Of a stretch of DNA of 51,308 nt, positions 16,608 through 24,956 are shown in pieces (positions within the stretch are counted from its first letter, which is position 1; each line of letters begins with the position of its first letter). Origin of the DNA: Pseudomonas aegrilactucae. GTDB lineage: Bacteria > Pseudomonadota > Gammaproteobacteria > Pseudomonadales > Pseudomonadaceae. The notes below the pieces were generated by a model. The model saw nothing but the letters and a program-made list of their open reading frames with translations. It did no database searches and had not been told where the DNA came from. The stretch is from positions 1 through 51,308 of the forward strand of contig NZ_JAHTBI010000043.1 in NCBI RefSeq assembly GCF_019168305.1. Direction: 5' to 3'. A program made the position numbers and the translations under genes.

Positions 16608-17648
16608 ATGAGCACTCTCTGTCTGGTGACCGGTGCCAACGGTCATCTTGGCAACACCCTGGTGCGGGCGCTGCTGCGTCAGGGCTATCGCGTTCGTGCC
16701 GGCGTGCGCGACGTTCGCAATCTGGCACCCTTCGCCGGCCTTGACTGCGAAGTGGTCTATGCCGAGGCCCTCGACGAGGTGGCCATGTTCAAGGCCATGC
16801 AAGGCGTCGAGGTGCTGTTTCAGGTCGCGGCCGTATTCAAGCACTGGGCCCGTGACCCGCAGCGCGAAATCATCACGCCCAACGTGCAGGGCACCCGCTG
16901 CGTGCTCGCCGCAGCCGCGCGTGCCGGGGTAGAGCGGGTGGTGCATGTCAGTTCTGTCGCTGCCGTCGGCCACGCCGGTGAGGCACTGGACGAAACGCAG
17001 TGGAACTCCGACACCCGCAACGCCTACTACACCTCCAAGCTACTCGCCGAACGCGCCGCCTGGGAAACCGCCCAGGTCCTGGGGCTGTGGATGGTGTCGG
17101 TGTTGCCGTCGGCAATCATCGGGCCCAACGCTGCCCGCCTCACCGACACCATGGGGTTTTTGCAAGCGCTCAGGTTGTGCCAGATGCCGTTCGATCCCGG
17201 CTTTCATTTCAACTTCGTGGACGTGCGTGACGTCGCCGACGGCCTGATCCGCGCGGCGCTGGTGGGGCAGCCGGGCCAGCGCTACCTGCTTGCCAACAGC
17301 CACTGCTCCTCGCTTGGCGATGTGCTCGGTGCACTCAACGCGGTCAGCCCCGGCTATCGCCTGCCACCGCCCGCACCGCGGTGGCTGCTGCTGTGCGCGG
17401 CCTGGCTGCAGGAGCGTCGCGCCCAACTGACCGGCCAGCCCGCGCAGTTGCTGGTCAGCCAGGTGCGCATGTTTCACAAGGTCAGGCAGCAGTACAGCAC
17501 GCTCAAGGCCAGGGGCGAGCTGGGCTTCAACCCGCGTTCGCCGCAGGTGGCGCTGGCTGAAGCATTTGCCTATCTGCAGCGCCAGCCTCGGCAGCCGTAT
17601 GAAGACATGGCGTCGGTTGTGCGAACAGTGCATTCATCTCCTGCCTGA
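16608..17648 (+). CDS. NAD(P)-dependent epimerase/dehydratase, dihydroflavonol-reductase-like
   Basis: A 346-residue extended short-chain dehydrogenase. The cofactor motif is VTGANGHLGNTLV (G9-x2-G12-x2-G15), and the catalytic YxxxK is Y140-K144, with SSV at 115-117 supplying the serine. The sequence (KHWARDPQ, NVQGTRCVLAAAA, FNFVDVRDVADGLI) matches the DFR/HpnA-like sub-branch that reduces or epimerises carbonyl compounds; substrate unknown. GGAG precedes the ATG at 16608. The last 122 bases overlap the antisense MerR gene, so the final 40 residues are double-coding. Confidence 0.88.
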   Translation: MSTLCLVTGANGHLGNTLVRALLRQGYRVRAGVRDVRNLAPFAGLDCEVVYAEALDEVAMFKAMQGVEVLFQVAAVFKHWARDPQREIITPNVQGTRCVLAAAARAGVERVVHVSSVAAVGHAGEALDETQWNSDTRNAYYTSKLLAERAAWETAQVLGLWMVSVLPSAIIGPNAARLTDTMGFLQALRLCQMPFDPGFHFNFVDVRDVADGLIRAALVGQPGQRYLLANSHCSSLGDVLGALNAVSPGYRLPPPAPRWLLLCAAWLQERRAQLTGQPAQLLVSQVRMFHKVRQQYSTLKARGELGFNPRSPQVALAEAFAYLQRQPRQPYEDMASVVRTVHSSPA

Positions 17649-17970
17649 GCGTCACCAGATGAACATCCAGCGCCTGCAGCTCGGCGATCTGTTGCTGCAC
17701 CTGCTGGCGCTTGGCATCGACGGCCTGGTTCGCCATGGCCAGCGGGAAGGCTTGCAGGGCGTGCTTGGCGTCCAGCAGTGGCTTCATCTCGGCCAGCCTG
17801 AAACCGGCCTGCTGTGCCCGGCGGATCAGCTGGACCATTGCCAGATGATGGGGGGTGTAAACGCGGTAGCGCCCGCTGCGCCGGGGTTCCTGGATCAGCC
17901 CCAGCGCTTCGTACAGGCGGATGGCCTTGGGCGTGCAGCCGGTGAGGTGGGCGAGTCGTCCGATGAACAT
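17527..17970 (-). CDS. MerR-family transcriptional regulator
   Basis: A 147-residue MerR regulator. The N-terminal winged helix is clear: IGRLAHLTGCTPKAIRLYEALGLI, then SGRYRVYTPHHLAMVQLIRRAQQAGFRLAEMKPLL (residues 3-70), followed by a dimerisation coiled coil (about 75-118). The C-terminus has single Cys residues but no obvious metal site, so the inducer is probably not a metal of the CueR type. AAGGACG precedes the ATG at 17970. A dyad at 18037-18054 upstream may be its operator. Its 3' end lies antisense to the epimerase gene by 122 bases. Confidence 0.88.
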   Translation of the reverse strand: MFIGRLAHLTGCTPKAIRLYEALGLIQEPRRSGRYRVYTPHHLAMVQLIRRAQQAGFRLAEMKPLLDAKHALQAFPLAMANQAVDAKRQQVQQQIAELQALDVHLVTLRQEMNALFAQPTPCLHTAAEAGAADRQMLQPAPPAANAG

Positions 17971-18036
17971 GCCAAGCGTCCTTGTTGCGGTGGGGGTGGC
18001 AGAGGTTCTGGACGATACGCCCGGGACAGGTAAGGG

Positions 18037-18054
18037 GCAAGGTAGCTGCCTTGC
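18037..18054. promoter_or_regulatory. Candidate MerR operator
   Basis: GCAAGGTAGCTGCCTTGC is an 18-bp dyad with one mismatched pair, 67-84 bases before the MerR start. MerR regulators bind such dyads between -35 and -10 elements; no clear flanking hexamers were found. Confidence 0.4.
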
Positions 18055-18070
18055 GTTACTCACACGGGCA

Positions 18071-19318
18071 TCAAGCGAGTTCCTCCAGGCACTGCTCCAG
18101 GATGTCCAGCCCACGCGCCAGTACCTCAGGCTCGATGGTCAACGGCGCCAGCAGGCGGATGATGTGCCGTGCCTTGCCCGCCGGCATCAGCAGCAACCCC
18201 GCCGCACGCGCCTTTTCCATCACTTCGGCCAACTGCGCCGTGGCCGGCTTGCCCTCAGGGGTGATCAGCTCGATGCCGCGCATCGCCCCCACCCCGGTCA
18301 AGCGCCCAAGGTAAGGCGTCAAGCCCTTGGCTTTCCACGCCTGGTAGCGCCCCACGATCGCCTGCTCCTGCAACTCGCCCCAGCTCGCCAGGTTGGCATC
18401 GCTCATCAACCCCAGCGTCGCCACGCCCGCCGCGCACGCCATCGGGTTGCCCGAGTAGGTACCGCCCAACCCACCCTTGGGCAGGCTCGCCATCAGCTCG
18501 CGCCGGCCCACCACCGCACCCAGCGGCACACCGCCGGCAATGCTTTTGCCCAGCAACAGCAGGTCGGGCTCTATACCCAGCCGTGGGAAGGCAAAGCGCT
18601 GACCGGTTCGGCCAAAGCCCGACTGGATTTCGTCAATGATGATCAGAATCCCGTGCGCATCGCAGAACGTACGCAGTGCCTGCGCAAACGCAGGTTCCAG
18701 CGCCAGGAAACCCGCTTCGCCCTGTACCGCCTCCAGGATGAAGCACGCCACCTCGTTCACGTCGATCTCGACGCTGAACAACCGCTCCAGTGCCTGCAAG
18801 GCCTGTTCGGTGGTCACACCGTTGTCGGCGCTGGTAGGCAGGTGGAACACCGGCCCCGGCAGCACGCCGACCTTCTGCTTGTACGGCGCGACCTTGCCAT
18901 TGAGGTTCAAGGTGGCCAGGGTGCGCCCGTGAAACCCGCCATCGAAGGCAATCACCGCGGTGCGCCCGGTGGCCGCGCGCACCACCTTCAGCGCGTTCTC
19001 CGCCGCCTCCGCACCGCTGTTGGTGAGCATGCCCGCCATCGGGTAGCTCAGCGGCAAAAAGGCCTCCAGGCGCTGCATGAATTCCACATACGGCCCATGC
19101 GGCGTGGCGTTGAACGCGGCGTGGGTCAGTTGCGTGGCCTGGTGCTGGATGGCGCTGACGATCGCGGGGTTGCAGTGCCCCAGGTTGAGCACACCGATAC
19201 CACCGACAAAGTCGATATATTCGTTGCCATCGGTGTCCCACACCTGCGCATTGCGCCCGTGCGAAAGTGTAATCGGATGGGCGATCGAAATGGATCGGCT
19301 GATCGTTTCATGCGTCAT
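18071..19318 (-). CDS. gabT: 4-aminobutyrate-type aminotransferase, GabT-like
   Basis: A 414-residue class III, PLP-dependent aminotransferase. Seen: NSGAEAAENALK (PLP phosphate-binding turn), IIDEIQSGFGRTG (Asp that contacts the pyridine nitrogen), and the Schiff-base lysine K258 in LLLLGKSIAGG. It should move the amino group of 4-aminobutyrate or a similar omega-amino acid (5-aminovalerate, for instance) to 2-oxoglutarate. The start at 19318 gives the usual GabT length; an in-frame extension to 19399 is rejected. It sits beside a LysR regulator and a GabP-like permease, which supports uptake and use of an omega-amino acid. The exact substrate is uncertain; the gene symbol marks the family. 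Confidence 0.88.
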   Translation of the reverse strand: MTHETISRSISIAHPITLSHGRNAQVWDTDGNEYIDFVGGIGVLNLGHCNPAIVSAIQHQATQLTHAAFNATPHGPYVEFMQRLEAFLPLSYPMAGMLTNSGAEAAENALKVVRAATGRTAVIAFDGGFHGRTLATLNLNGKVAPYKQKVGVLPGPVFHLPTSADNGVTTEQALQALERLFSVEIDVNEVACFILEAVQGEAGFLALEPAFAQALRTFCDAHGILIIIDEIQSGFGRTGQRFAFPRLGIEPDLLLLGKSIAGGVPLGAVVGRRELMASLPKGGLGGTYSGNPMACAAGVATLGLMSDANLASWGELQEQAIVGRYQAWKAKGLTPYLGRLTGVGAMRGIELITPEGKPATAQLAEVMEKARAAGLLLMPAGKARHIIRLLAPLTIEPEVLARGLDILEQCLEELA

Positions 19319-19407
19319 GTTCACTACCTGGCGGACGTAAGTTTTTATATATCTAAGCCAACATCTGCCAAGCGCCACAAGCGAAATAAAGTCGAGCAAT
19401 CATTCCT

Positions 19408-20298
19408 TCAAGTCGCAATCCTTGCGCCAATCCACTCCACGAACGCCTTCACCTTCGGTACCTGCGCGGCATGTTCGGCATGCGCGATGAAGTGCGCGCC
19501 TTCGCTGGCCATCGGGTGGTCCCAGGCCACCACCAGCTTGCCTTCGGCCAGCTCCTCGGCCACCAGGTAGCGCGGCACCAGGGCGATGCCACAACCGGCC
19601 TGCGCCGCGCGAATGCACAGGTAGAAGGTGTCGAAACGCGGCCCGTGGTAGCTCTGCTGCGAGTGCAGGTCCTGCTGCAAGAACCACTCGTGCCACGCTT
19701 CCGGGCGCGAGGTGCACTGCAGCAGCAGGTGCCGGGTCAGGTCCTGGGCGCTGCGCGGTGGCTCGGCGCCAATCAGCTCGGGGTGGCACACCGGTACCAC
19801 GTCCTCATGGAACAGTTCGATGCACGTGGCCCCCGGCCAGGTGCCCTGGCCGAAGAAGAAGGCGATGTCGGCCTTGTTGTTGAGCAGGTCGAACGGTTCC
19901 AGCTCGCTCTTGATGTCCAGGTGGATGTTCGGGTGCTGGTGGCTGAACCCGCGCAGGTTGGGCACCAGCCAGCGCGCGCCGAAGGTCGGCTGGGTGGCCA
20001 CGGTGAGCACCTGGGTCTCGCCGCCATAGGTAAGGATGTAGCGGCTGGAGATATCCAGCTGGGTGAGGATCTTGTTCACTTCGGTCAGGTACAGGGAGCC
20101 TGCAGGCGTCAGGTGCAGGCGCCGGCGCACGCGCTGGAACAGGTTGTGGCAGAGCATCTCCTCGAGCTGCGCGACCTGCTTGCTCACTGCACTCTGGGTC
20201 AGGTGCAGCTCCTGCGCGGCGCGGGTGAAGCTCAGGTGGCGTGCCGCCGCTTCGAAGCACTGCAGGGTCGTGGTGGAGGGCATCAAACGCTTGGACAT
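19408..20298 (-). CDS. LysR-family regulator, GcvA-like
   Basis: A 296-residue LysR regulator of the GcvA-like branch: PSTTTLQCFEAAARHLSFTRAAQELHLTQSAVSKQVAQLEEML is the DNA-binding helix-turn-helix (residues 6-48). The start at 20298 (MSKRLMPS) is preferred over a Met at 20334, because family members begin this way; neither has a good ribosome site. It lies 89 bases upstream of gabT on the same strand and is divergent from the permease gene, so it probably controls both. Confidence 0.85.
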   Translation of the reverse strand: MSKRLMPSTTTLQCFEAAARHLSFTRAAQELHLTQSAVSKQVAQLEEMLCHNLFQRVRRRLHLTPAGSLYLTEVNKILTQLDISSRYILTYGGETQVLTVATQPTFGARWLVPNLRGFSHQHPNIHLDIKSELEPFDLLNNKADIAFFFGQGTWPGATCIELFHEDVVPVCHPELIGAEPPRSAQDLTRHLLLQCTSRPEAWHEWFLQQDLHSQQSYHGPRFDTFYLCIRAAQAGCGIALVPRYLVAEELAEGKLVVAWDHPMASEGAHFIAHAEHAAQVPKVKAFVEWIGARIAT

Positions 20299-20632
20299 CA
20301 AAGGCACCGGATGGATGAAAAGGACTGAGTTCATTCCGCAGGGGAATCATGTGTTTCTAAAAGGTCGTTTGTAAGCAGCCTCTTCGCAGATTAATACTGA
20401 CCTGCGTCAATGATTTCAACCGCTGTTTTCGATGGCCTTCAAGGCCTGGGAAAGTGCACCCGAAATTTCAATGAAGAGGCGAATACGAACACTGCACTAG
20501 TGCTTTCAATGCCCAAACAACAATAACGGCTCCTTACATTTCTGCTGCCGCATACCCCCATGAATTTCCTTGGCCTGATTTGCGTGTGTCGTGCGCAGTC
20601 AGGTGCAGCAGGCATTGGCCAGAGAGGCAACC
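20299..20632. other. Intergenic region between the LysR and permease genes
   Basis: A 334-bp divergent-promoter region. Besides short dyads (GCACTAGTGC near 20496, GGCCTTCAAGGCC near 20442) I see nothing recognisable; LysR-type operators should lie here. Confidence 0.4.
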
Positions 20633-22036
20633 ATGTCGTCCCTACAAGAAAAACCTCAGCGTTCACTCAAGCACGGGCTGACCTCGCGTCAGGTCTCGAT
20701 GATCTCCATCGCCGGCATCATCGGCGCCGGGTTGTTCATCGGCTCTTCCAACGCCATCGCCAAGGCCGGCCCGGCCATCCTCCTCTCCTACATGATCACC
20801 GGCCTGCTGGTACTGCTGGTGATGCGCATGCTCGGCGAGATGGCCATCGCCGACCCCAACAGCGGCTCGTTCTCCACCTACGCCGGGCGCGCCATCGGGC
20901 CGTGGGCAGGCTTTACCATCGGCTGGCTGTACTGGTGGTTCTGGGTGCTGATCATCCCGGTCGAAGCCATCGCCGGTGCCGACATCCTGCATGCCTGGTA
21001 CCCCGACGTGCCGTCGTGGGCCTTCGCGTTCCTGATCATGATCGTGCTGTCGTGTACCAACCTGATCAGCGTGAAGAACTTCGGCCAGTTCGAGTACTGG
21101 TTCGCGCTGGTCAAGGTGGTCGCGATCATCGGCTTTCTGGTGGTGTGTGCACTGGGTGTGAGCGGCGTATGGCCGCTGGCGCAGACCTCGGGGGTCGAGA
21201 ACCTGTGGGCCAATGGCGGCTTCATGCCCAATGGCTTCGGCGCGGTACTGGGCGGTGTGCTGATCACCATCTTCTCGTTCTTCGGTGCCGAGATCGTCAC
21301 CATTGCCGCCGATGAGACGGCCAACCCGAAAGACAAGATCCGCCGTGCCACCAACCTGGTGGTGTACCGCATCGCGATCTTCTACATCTTCTCGATCTTC
21401 TTCATCGTCGCGCTGGTGCCGTGGAATGACCCGCGCCTGCTGCAGGTGGGTTCGTTCCAGCGCGCGCTGGAGATTCTGAACGTGCCGGGGGCCAAGTTCC
21501 TGATCGATGTGGTGGTGCTGGTGGCGGTGACCAGTTGCATGAACTCGGGCCTGTATACCGCCTCGCGCATGCTCTATTCGCTGGGCGCGCGGGGTGAGGC
21601 GCATCCGGCGACCCGACGCATCTCGGGCAGTGGGGTGCCGACGGTGGCGGTGGTGTTGTCGACGCTGGCCGGGTTTGTCGGGTGCTTCGTCAACTTCGCC
21701 TTCCCGGGCAAGGTGTTTGGCTTCCTGCTGTCGACCACGGGCGCGATCGCCTTGCTGGTGTACCTGGTGATCGCCGTATCGCAGCTTCGCATGCGCCGCA
21801 TCGTGGAGCGCGAGGGCACGCAGCTGGCGTTCAAGATGTGGCTGTTCCCGTGGCTGACCTGGCTGGTGATCGTGGTGATCTCGCTGGTGCTGGGGTACAT
21901 GCTGTTCAGCGCCGACTACCGCTACGAGACGCTGATGACGGCGGGGGTGACGGCGTTGATCCTGGGCATTGCGCTGTACCGCAAGCGGGCGCGGATAGAG
22001 CACACACCGCAGGGGGTTGCGCCGGAACGCGTGTAA
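20633..22036 (+). CDS. gabP: Amino acid permease, GabP-like
   Basis: A 467-residue APC-superfamily transporter with about 12 membrane helices. The N-terminus LKHGLTSRQVSMISIAGIIGAGLFIGSSNAI (about residues 13-43) is the amino-acid permease signature, and NYPKDKIRRATN-like sequence (ANPKDKIRRAT) follows helix 6. This matches the GABA permease branch. It would import 4-aminobutyrate or a related omega-amino acid by proton symport. The ATG at 20633 has GAGAGG upstream. It is divergent from the LysR gene and ends at a REP-like inverted repeat shared with the convergent heme oxygenase gene. Confidence 0.87.
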   Translation: MSSLQEKPQRSLKHGLTSRQVSMISIAGIIGAGLFIGSSNAIAKAGPAILLSYMITGLLVLLVMRMLGEMAIADPNSGSFSTYAGRAIGPWAGFTIGWLYWWFWVLIIPVEAIAGADILHAWYPDVPSWAFAFLIMIVLSCTNLISVKNFGQFEYWFALVKVVAIIGFLVVCALGVSGVWPLAQTSGVENLWANGGFMPNGFGAVLGGVLITIFSFFGAEIVTIAADETANPKDKIRRATNLVVYRIAIFYIFSIFFIVALVPWNDPRLLQVGSFQRALEILNVPGAKFLIDVVVLVAVTSCMNSGLYTASRMLYSLGARGEAHPATRRISGSGVPTVAVVLSTLAGFVGCFVNFAFPGKVFGFLLSTTGAIALLVYLVIAVSQLRMRRIVEREGTQLAFKMWLFPWLTWLVIVVISLVLGYMLFSADYRYETLMTAGVTALILGIALYRKRARIEHTPQGVAPERV

Positions 22037-22058
22037 GGCCAGCGAGCGTCTTGAGCCC

Positions 22059-22142
22059 CTTCGCTGGCAAGCCAGCTCCCACAGGTACCGCGCCGATCCT
22101 GGGATTTGCGCCAAACCTGTGGGAGCTGGCTTGCCAGCGAAG
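22059..22142. repeat. REP-like inverted repeat pair
   Basis: Two perfect 28-base arms in inverted orientation (22059-22086 and 22115-22142) with 28 bases between them. Each arm contains GCTGGCAAGCCAGCTCCCAC, which has its own inner dyad and is a common Pseudomonas REP form. Located between convergent genes, it can also act as a bidirectional terminator. Confidence 0.85.
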
Positions 22143-22154
22143 AGGCCCGTTCAG

Positions 22155-22742
22155 TCAGGCAAAAATCTCGCGCAGGCTGCTGCGGTAGAAATCAAACGCA
22201 TCCAGCGCACCCTGAACCGCCTGACGTTCCTCTGCTTCACTCAATTCCAGCGCGTCGATCAATGCCACGAACTGGCGCCAGTGCAGTGCACGTCCATCCG
22301 GGTGTGCGGCCAGGTGACGTGCGCCGGCCTCGCCATCGAGGCCCAGTTTCTGGGTCTGCTTGAACAGAAACGCCGCGCCCAGGTTCGACCCTTCGCTGCA
22401 ATACAGCCACCCCAGCGCTTCACCTGGGTGGGCCAGTTGCACCGGTGCCGGCACTGCTGGCACCGCCAGCCCCAGGTCACGCAGGTCGGCCTGCACCGCT
22501 TCGAAGCGCGACAATTCAACCAGCCCGGGCAACGTACGGTTCAACTGCGCATCGCCATACAGGCCTTGCAGGCTGCCATGAAAGCGATGCTGCAACTGCA
22601 GGAACAGCGCATAGCGCTCGCGGCTTTCGAACGGGCGCACACCCATCACCAGCGCATCGACACTGTCGTGGTCGCGGCTGCTGGCGGCTTTGAGACGTTT
22701 GCAACGGCTGAGGTCAGGCGCGCTGACGGCAGGGGCATTCAT
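22155..22742 (-). CDS. Heme oxygenase, biliverdin-producing (HemO/PigA/BphO-like)
   Basis: A 195-residue protein of the heme oxygenase family, which opens the heme ring to release iron, CO and biliverdin. The proximal-ligand region is SSRDHDSVDALVM with His25, and a Gly-rich distal helix (LGWLYCSEGSNLGAAFLFKQTQKLG, about 108-132) lies over the heme pocket. The family gives iron from heme or biliverdin for phytochrome; no phytochrome or heme receptor gene is next to it. It is transcribed alone but carries the same promoter-proximal palindrome as the pilus and export operons (22821-22836), which is unexpected. Confidence 0.85.
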   Translation of the reverse strand: MNAPAVSAPDLSRCKRLKAASSRDHDSVDALVMGVRPFESRERYALFLQLQHRFHGSLQGLYGDAQLNRTLPGLVELSRFEAVQADLRDLGLAVPAVPAPVQLAHPGEALGWLYCSEGSNLGAAFLFKQTQKLGLDGEAGARHLAAHPDGRALHWRQFVALIDALELSEAEERQAVQGALDAFDFYRSSLREIFA

Positions 22743-22780
22743 GGGGGAGGGGCTCTCATATCGGTAGTGAACAGGCGCTC

Positions 22781-22836
22781 ATGATGCAAAGCCTAGCCTA
22801 CCTCAAACAATCGCCGCTCCATTAAGAACGCTTAAC
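22781..22836 (-). promoter_or_regulatory. Promoter with conserved palindrome, heme oxygenase gene
   Basis: Palindrome GTTAAGCGTTCTTAAT (22836-22821), 10 bases, -35 TTGTTT (22810-22805), 18 bases, -10 CATCAT (22786-22781). One of four copies of the same arrangement in the window; the -10 is the weakest of the four, fitting a promoter that needs an activator. Confidence 0.65.
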
Positions 22837-22838
22837 CT

Positions 22839-24956
22839 TCAGAACGCCGACTCGCGGATCAGCACCGCCATCAGGTTGCGCCAGCCACGGGCGATCAGGC
22901 TCTGACGCCTGCCCTCCAGCACCACCGTGCCGCGCAGCGCCATGGCCGGGCGCTGCGCCGCGTCGGTCACGTGCAGGGTCGCCCGGTACAGTGCTTGTTC
23001 CGGCTGTGGCTGGCGCTGGTGGTCCAGGCTTGCGGCAATCGCGCCCTGGTACGGCGAAGCCAGCTCCGGCGCCGAGCTGAGGTGTTTCACGGCCGTCTGC
23101 GCCAGGTGTTCCAGGCGTACCTCAAGCGCCGCCCGGGCGAATGTCTCGGGGTAGAAACGCCCCGCGCTGCCTGGCTCCAGGCGTTGCAGGTCATGTTCTT
23201 CGACAAAGGCCTCCACCAGCGCACTGTGGCCGCCCACCAGGGTGCCCAGCCATTCACCCGCCGGCAGCCATTGCCCGGCCTGCAATGGCTCGGCCAGTTC
23301 CACCAGTTGGCCATCGAAGGCCGCACGCACGGTCAGTTCATCCCATTGCTGGCGCAGCAGTTGCTGGCGCTGCTGCGCGGCGGCCAGCTCCTGGCGCACC
23401 ACGCCGAGGTTGGCGGCGGTTTCGCGGTTGAGCAACTGGAAGCTGTTCTGCCACTGCAAGATCACCAGGCGGCGCTCGACACTTTCCAGTTCGTGCCGCA
23501 GGTCCGGCGCTTCCAGTTCGAACAGCGCCTGGCCGGCCTTGAGCTGTTCGCCAGGCTGCACCAGCACCCGTACCAGGCGTGCACCCACCGGGGTGTACAG
23601 GCTGCTCTGGCGTTCGGCCTTGAGCAGCGCTGGCGCCTCGACGCTGCTGCGCCACGGCACGCACACCAGCAGCAGCGCGAACGCCGCAACGGCCAGGGTC
23701 ACACAGGTATTGCGGTTCATGCGGTAGTCCTTGCGGCGGGTGTACCAATGGCGCGCCTCGTTGATCAGCGGCATCAGCACGAAGTAGCCGATCTCGACGG
23801 CGAACAGCAGCAGCCCGAGCAGTTTGAACGCGAAGTGGTACACCAGCAGCGCGATGCCCAGGAACAGGAACAGGCGGTAGATCCAGGTGCCGATCGAATA
23901 GCCCACCAGCAGCCGACGCAGGCCCGGCGCGAAGTGTTCCGGCGGCGGATCGCCAAAACCGAACAGCCCTTCGCGCAGGCGCCAGCGGGCCAGGGCGAAC
24001 GCACGTTGCTGCAGGTTGGGCACCCCGAGCAGGTCCGACAGCAGAAAGTAGCCGTCAAAGCGCATGAACGGGCTGAGGTTCACCGCCAGGGTCAGGATCC
24101 ACGTGGTGCTCGCCAGCATGAACGCCGCGCTGCGCAGCATGCCGTCCTGCAGGAAGCTCCATAGCAGTGTGGCCCAGCACGCCAGCGCCAGTTCGGCGGC
24201 CATGCCGGCCGCGCCGATGGCCAGGCGCTGGCGGCGCTTGCGCAGGCGCCAGGCGCCGGAGGTGTCGGTGTACAGCACCGGCCACAGCACCAGCAGTGCC
24301 ACGCCCATGGTCGCCACCCGTGCGCCGTAGCGCTTGCAGGTGTAGGCGTGCCCCAGCTCGTGCAGCACCTTGGCCAGCATCAACGTCAGGCCGGCCATGG
24401 CCGCACCTTGCAGGGTGAAGAAGTGCAGGAAGGTGTGGGTGAAGGTGTCCCACTGGCGCAATGCCAGGGCCAGCCCGAGCACACCGGCGGCCACGGTCAG
24501 GTACAGGAACGTGAGGCTGAAGAACGGCGCTACCCACGGCAGGCTGCGCTGCAGAAAACGGTCGGGACGCAGCAGCGGAATGCGCACGAACAGGTAGTTC
24601 TTCAGCAGCCAGCGGGCCCAGCCGGTCTTCTGTGCCTCGAGGATCTTGAGCAGGCGCGCGTTGTCGTCGCCGCCGGTGGCTTGCAGCAGCTGGTTGTGGC
24701 GCAGGAAACCGTGGAAGCGTTCGACATCGCTGGCGTCCAGGGCCAGCGTGGTGTGGCGTACCACGTGTTCGGCCACCGCTTGCGGCTTGCCCAGCCCCCA
24801 GCAGCCGAGCATTTCAAGCTCGGCCCAGCCCAGGCGGAAGAACTGCCCGCGCGCGGGGTCTTCCAGGGTCCAGCTTGGCGCGCCGTCATTGTGCGGCGGG
24901 CCTTCGTGCAGGCGCAGCTCTTCGCGCAGACAGCCCAGCGATGCGCCGCCGCTCAC
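22839..24956 (-). CDS. M50-family metalloprotease/HlyD fusion, membrane protein of the export operon
   Basis: A 705-residue inner-membrane protein. Residues about 1-135 are a cytoplasmic N-terminal domain; 140-400 hold several membrane helices with the site-2-protease zinc motif HELGH (199-203) and the second motif NLSPFMRFDG (293-302), both intact. A further membrane helix (about 417-434) leads to a periplasmic HlyD-type adaptor part: barrel-sandwich halves around LLKAERQSSLYTPVGARLV and ELTVRAAFDGQLVELAE flanking a coiled coil (about 480-545). Similar M50-HlyD fusions are known as bacteriocin/peptide-export partners. The GTG start overlaps the previous gene's stop (GTGA). It is the last gene of the operon with the GAF/HlyD, adaptor and TolC genes. 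Protease activity and role in export are inferred. Confidence 0.85.
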   Translation of the reverse strand: MSGGASLGCLREELRLHEGPPHNDGAPSWTLEDPARGQFFRLGWAELEMLGCWGLGKPQAVAEHVVRHTTLALDASDVERFHGFLRHNQLLQATGGDDNARLLKILEAQKTGWARWLLKNYLFVRIPLLRPDRFLQRSLPWVAPFFSLTFLYLTVAAGVLGLALALRQWDTFTHTFLHFFTLQGAAMAGLTLMLAKVLHELGHAYTCKRYGARVATMGVALLVLWPVLYTDTSGAWRLRKRRQRLAIGAAGMAAELALACWATLLWSFLQDGMLRSAAFMLASTTWILTLAVNLSPFMRFDGYFLLSDLLGVPNLQQRAFALARWRLREGLFGFGDPPPEHFAPGLRRLLVGYSIGTWIYRLFLFLGIALLVYHFAFKLLGLLLFAVEIGYFVLMPLINEARHWYTRRKDYRMNRNTCVTLAVAAFALLLVCVPWRSSVEAPALLKAERQSSLYTPVGARLVRVLVQPGEQLKAGQALFELEAPDLRHELESVERRLVILQWQNSFQLLNRETAANLGVVRQELAAAQQRQQLLRQQWDELTVRAAFDGQLVELAEPLQAGQWLPAGEWLGTLVGGHSALVEAFVEEHDLQRLEPGSAGRFYPETFARAALEVRLEHLAQTAVKHLSSAPELASPYQGAIAASLDHQRQPQPEQALYRATLHVTDAAQRPAMALRGTVVLEGRRQSLIARGWRNLMAVLIRESAF

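Noticed and set aside
20663..22114. A 483-codon minus-strand frame opposite the permease
   Set aside because: Arg/His/Gln-rich sequence typical of an antisense frame of a membrane protein.
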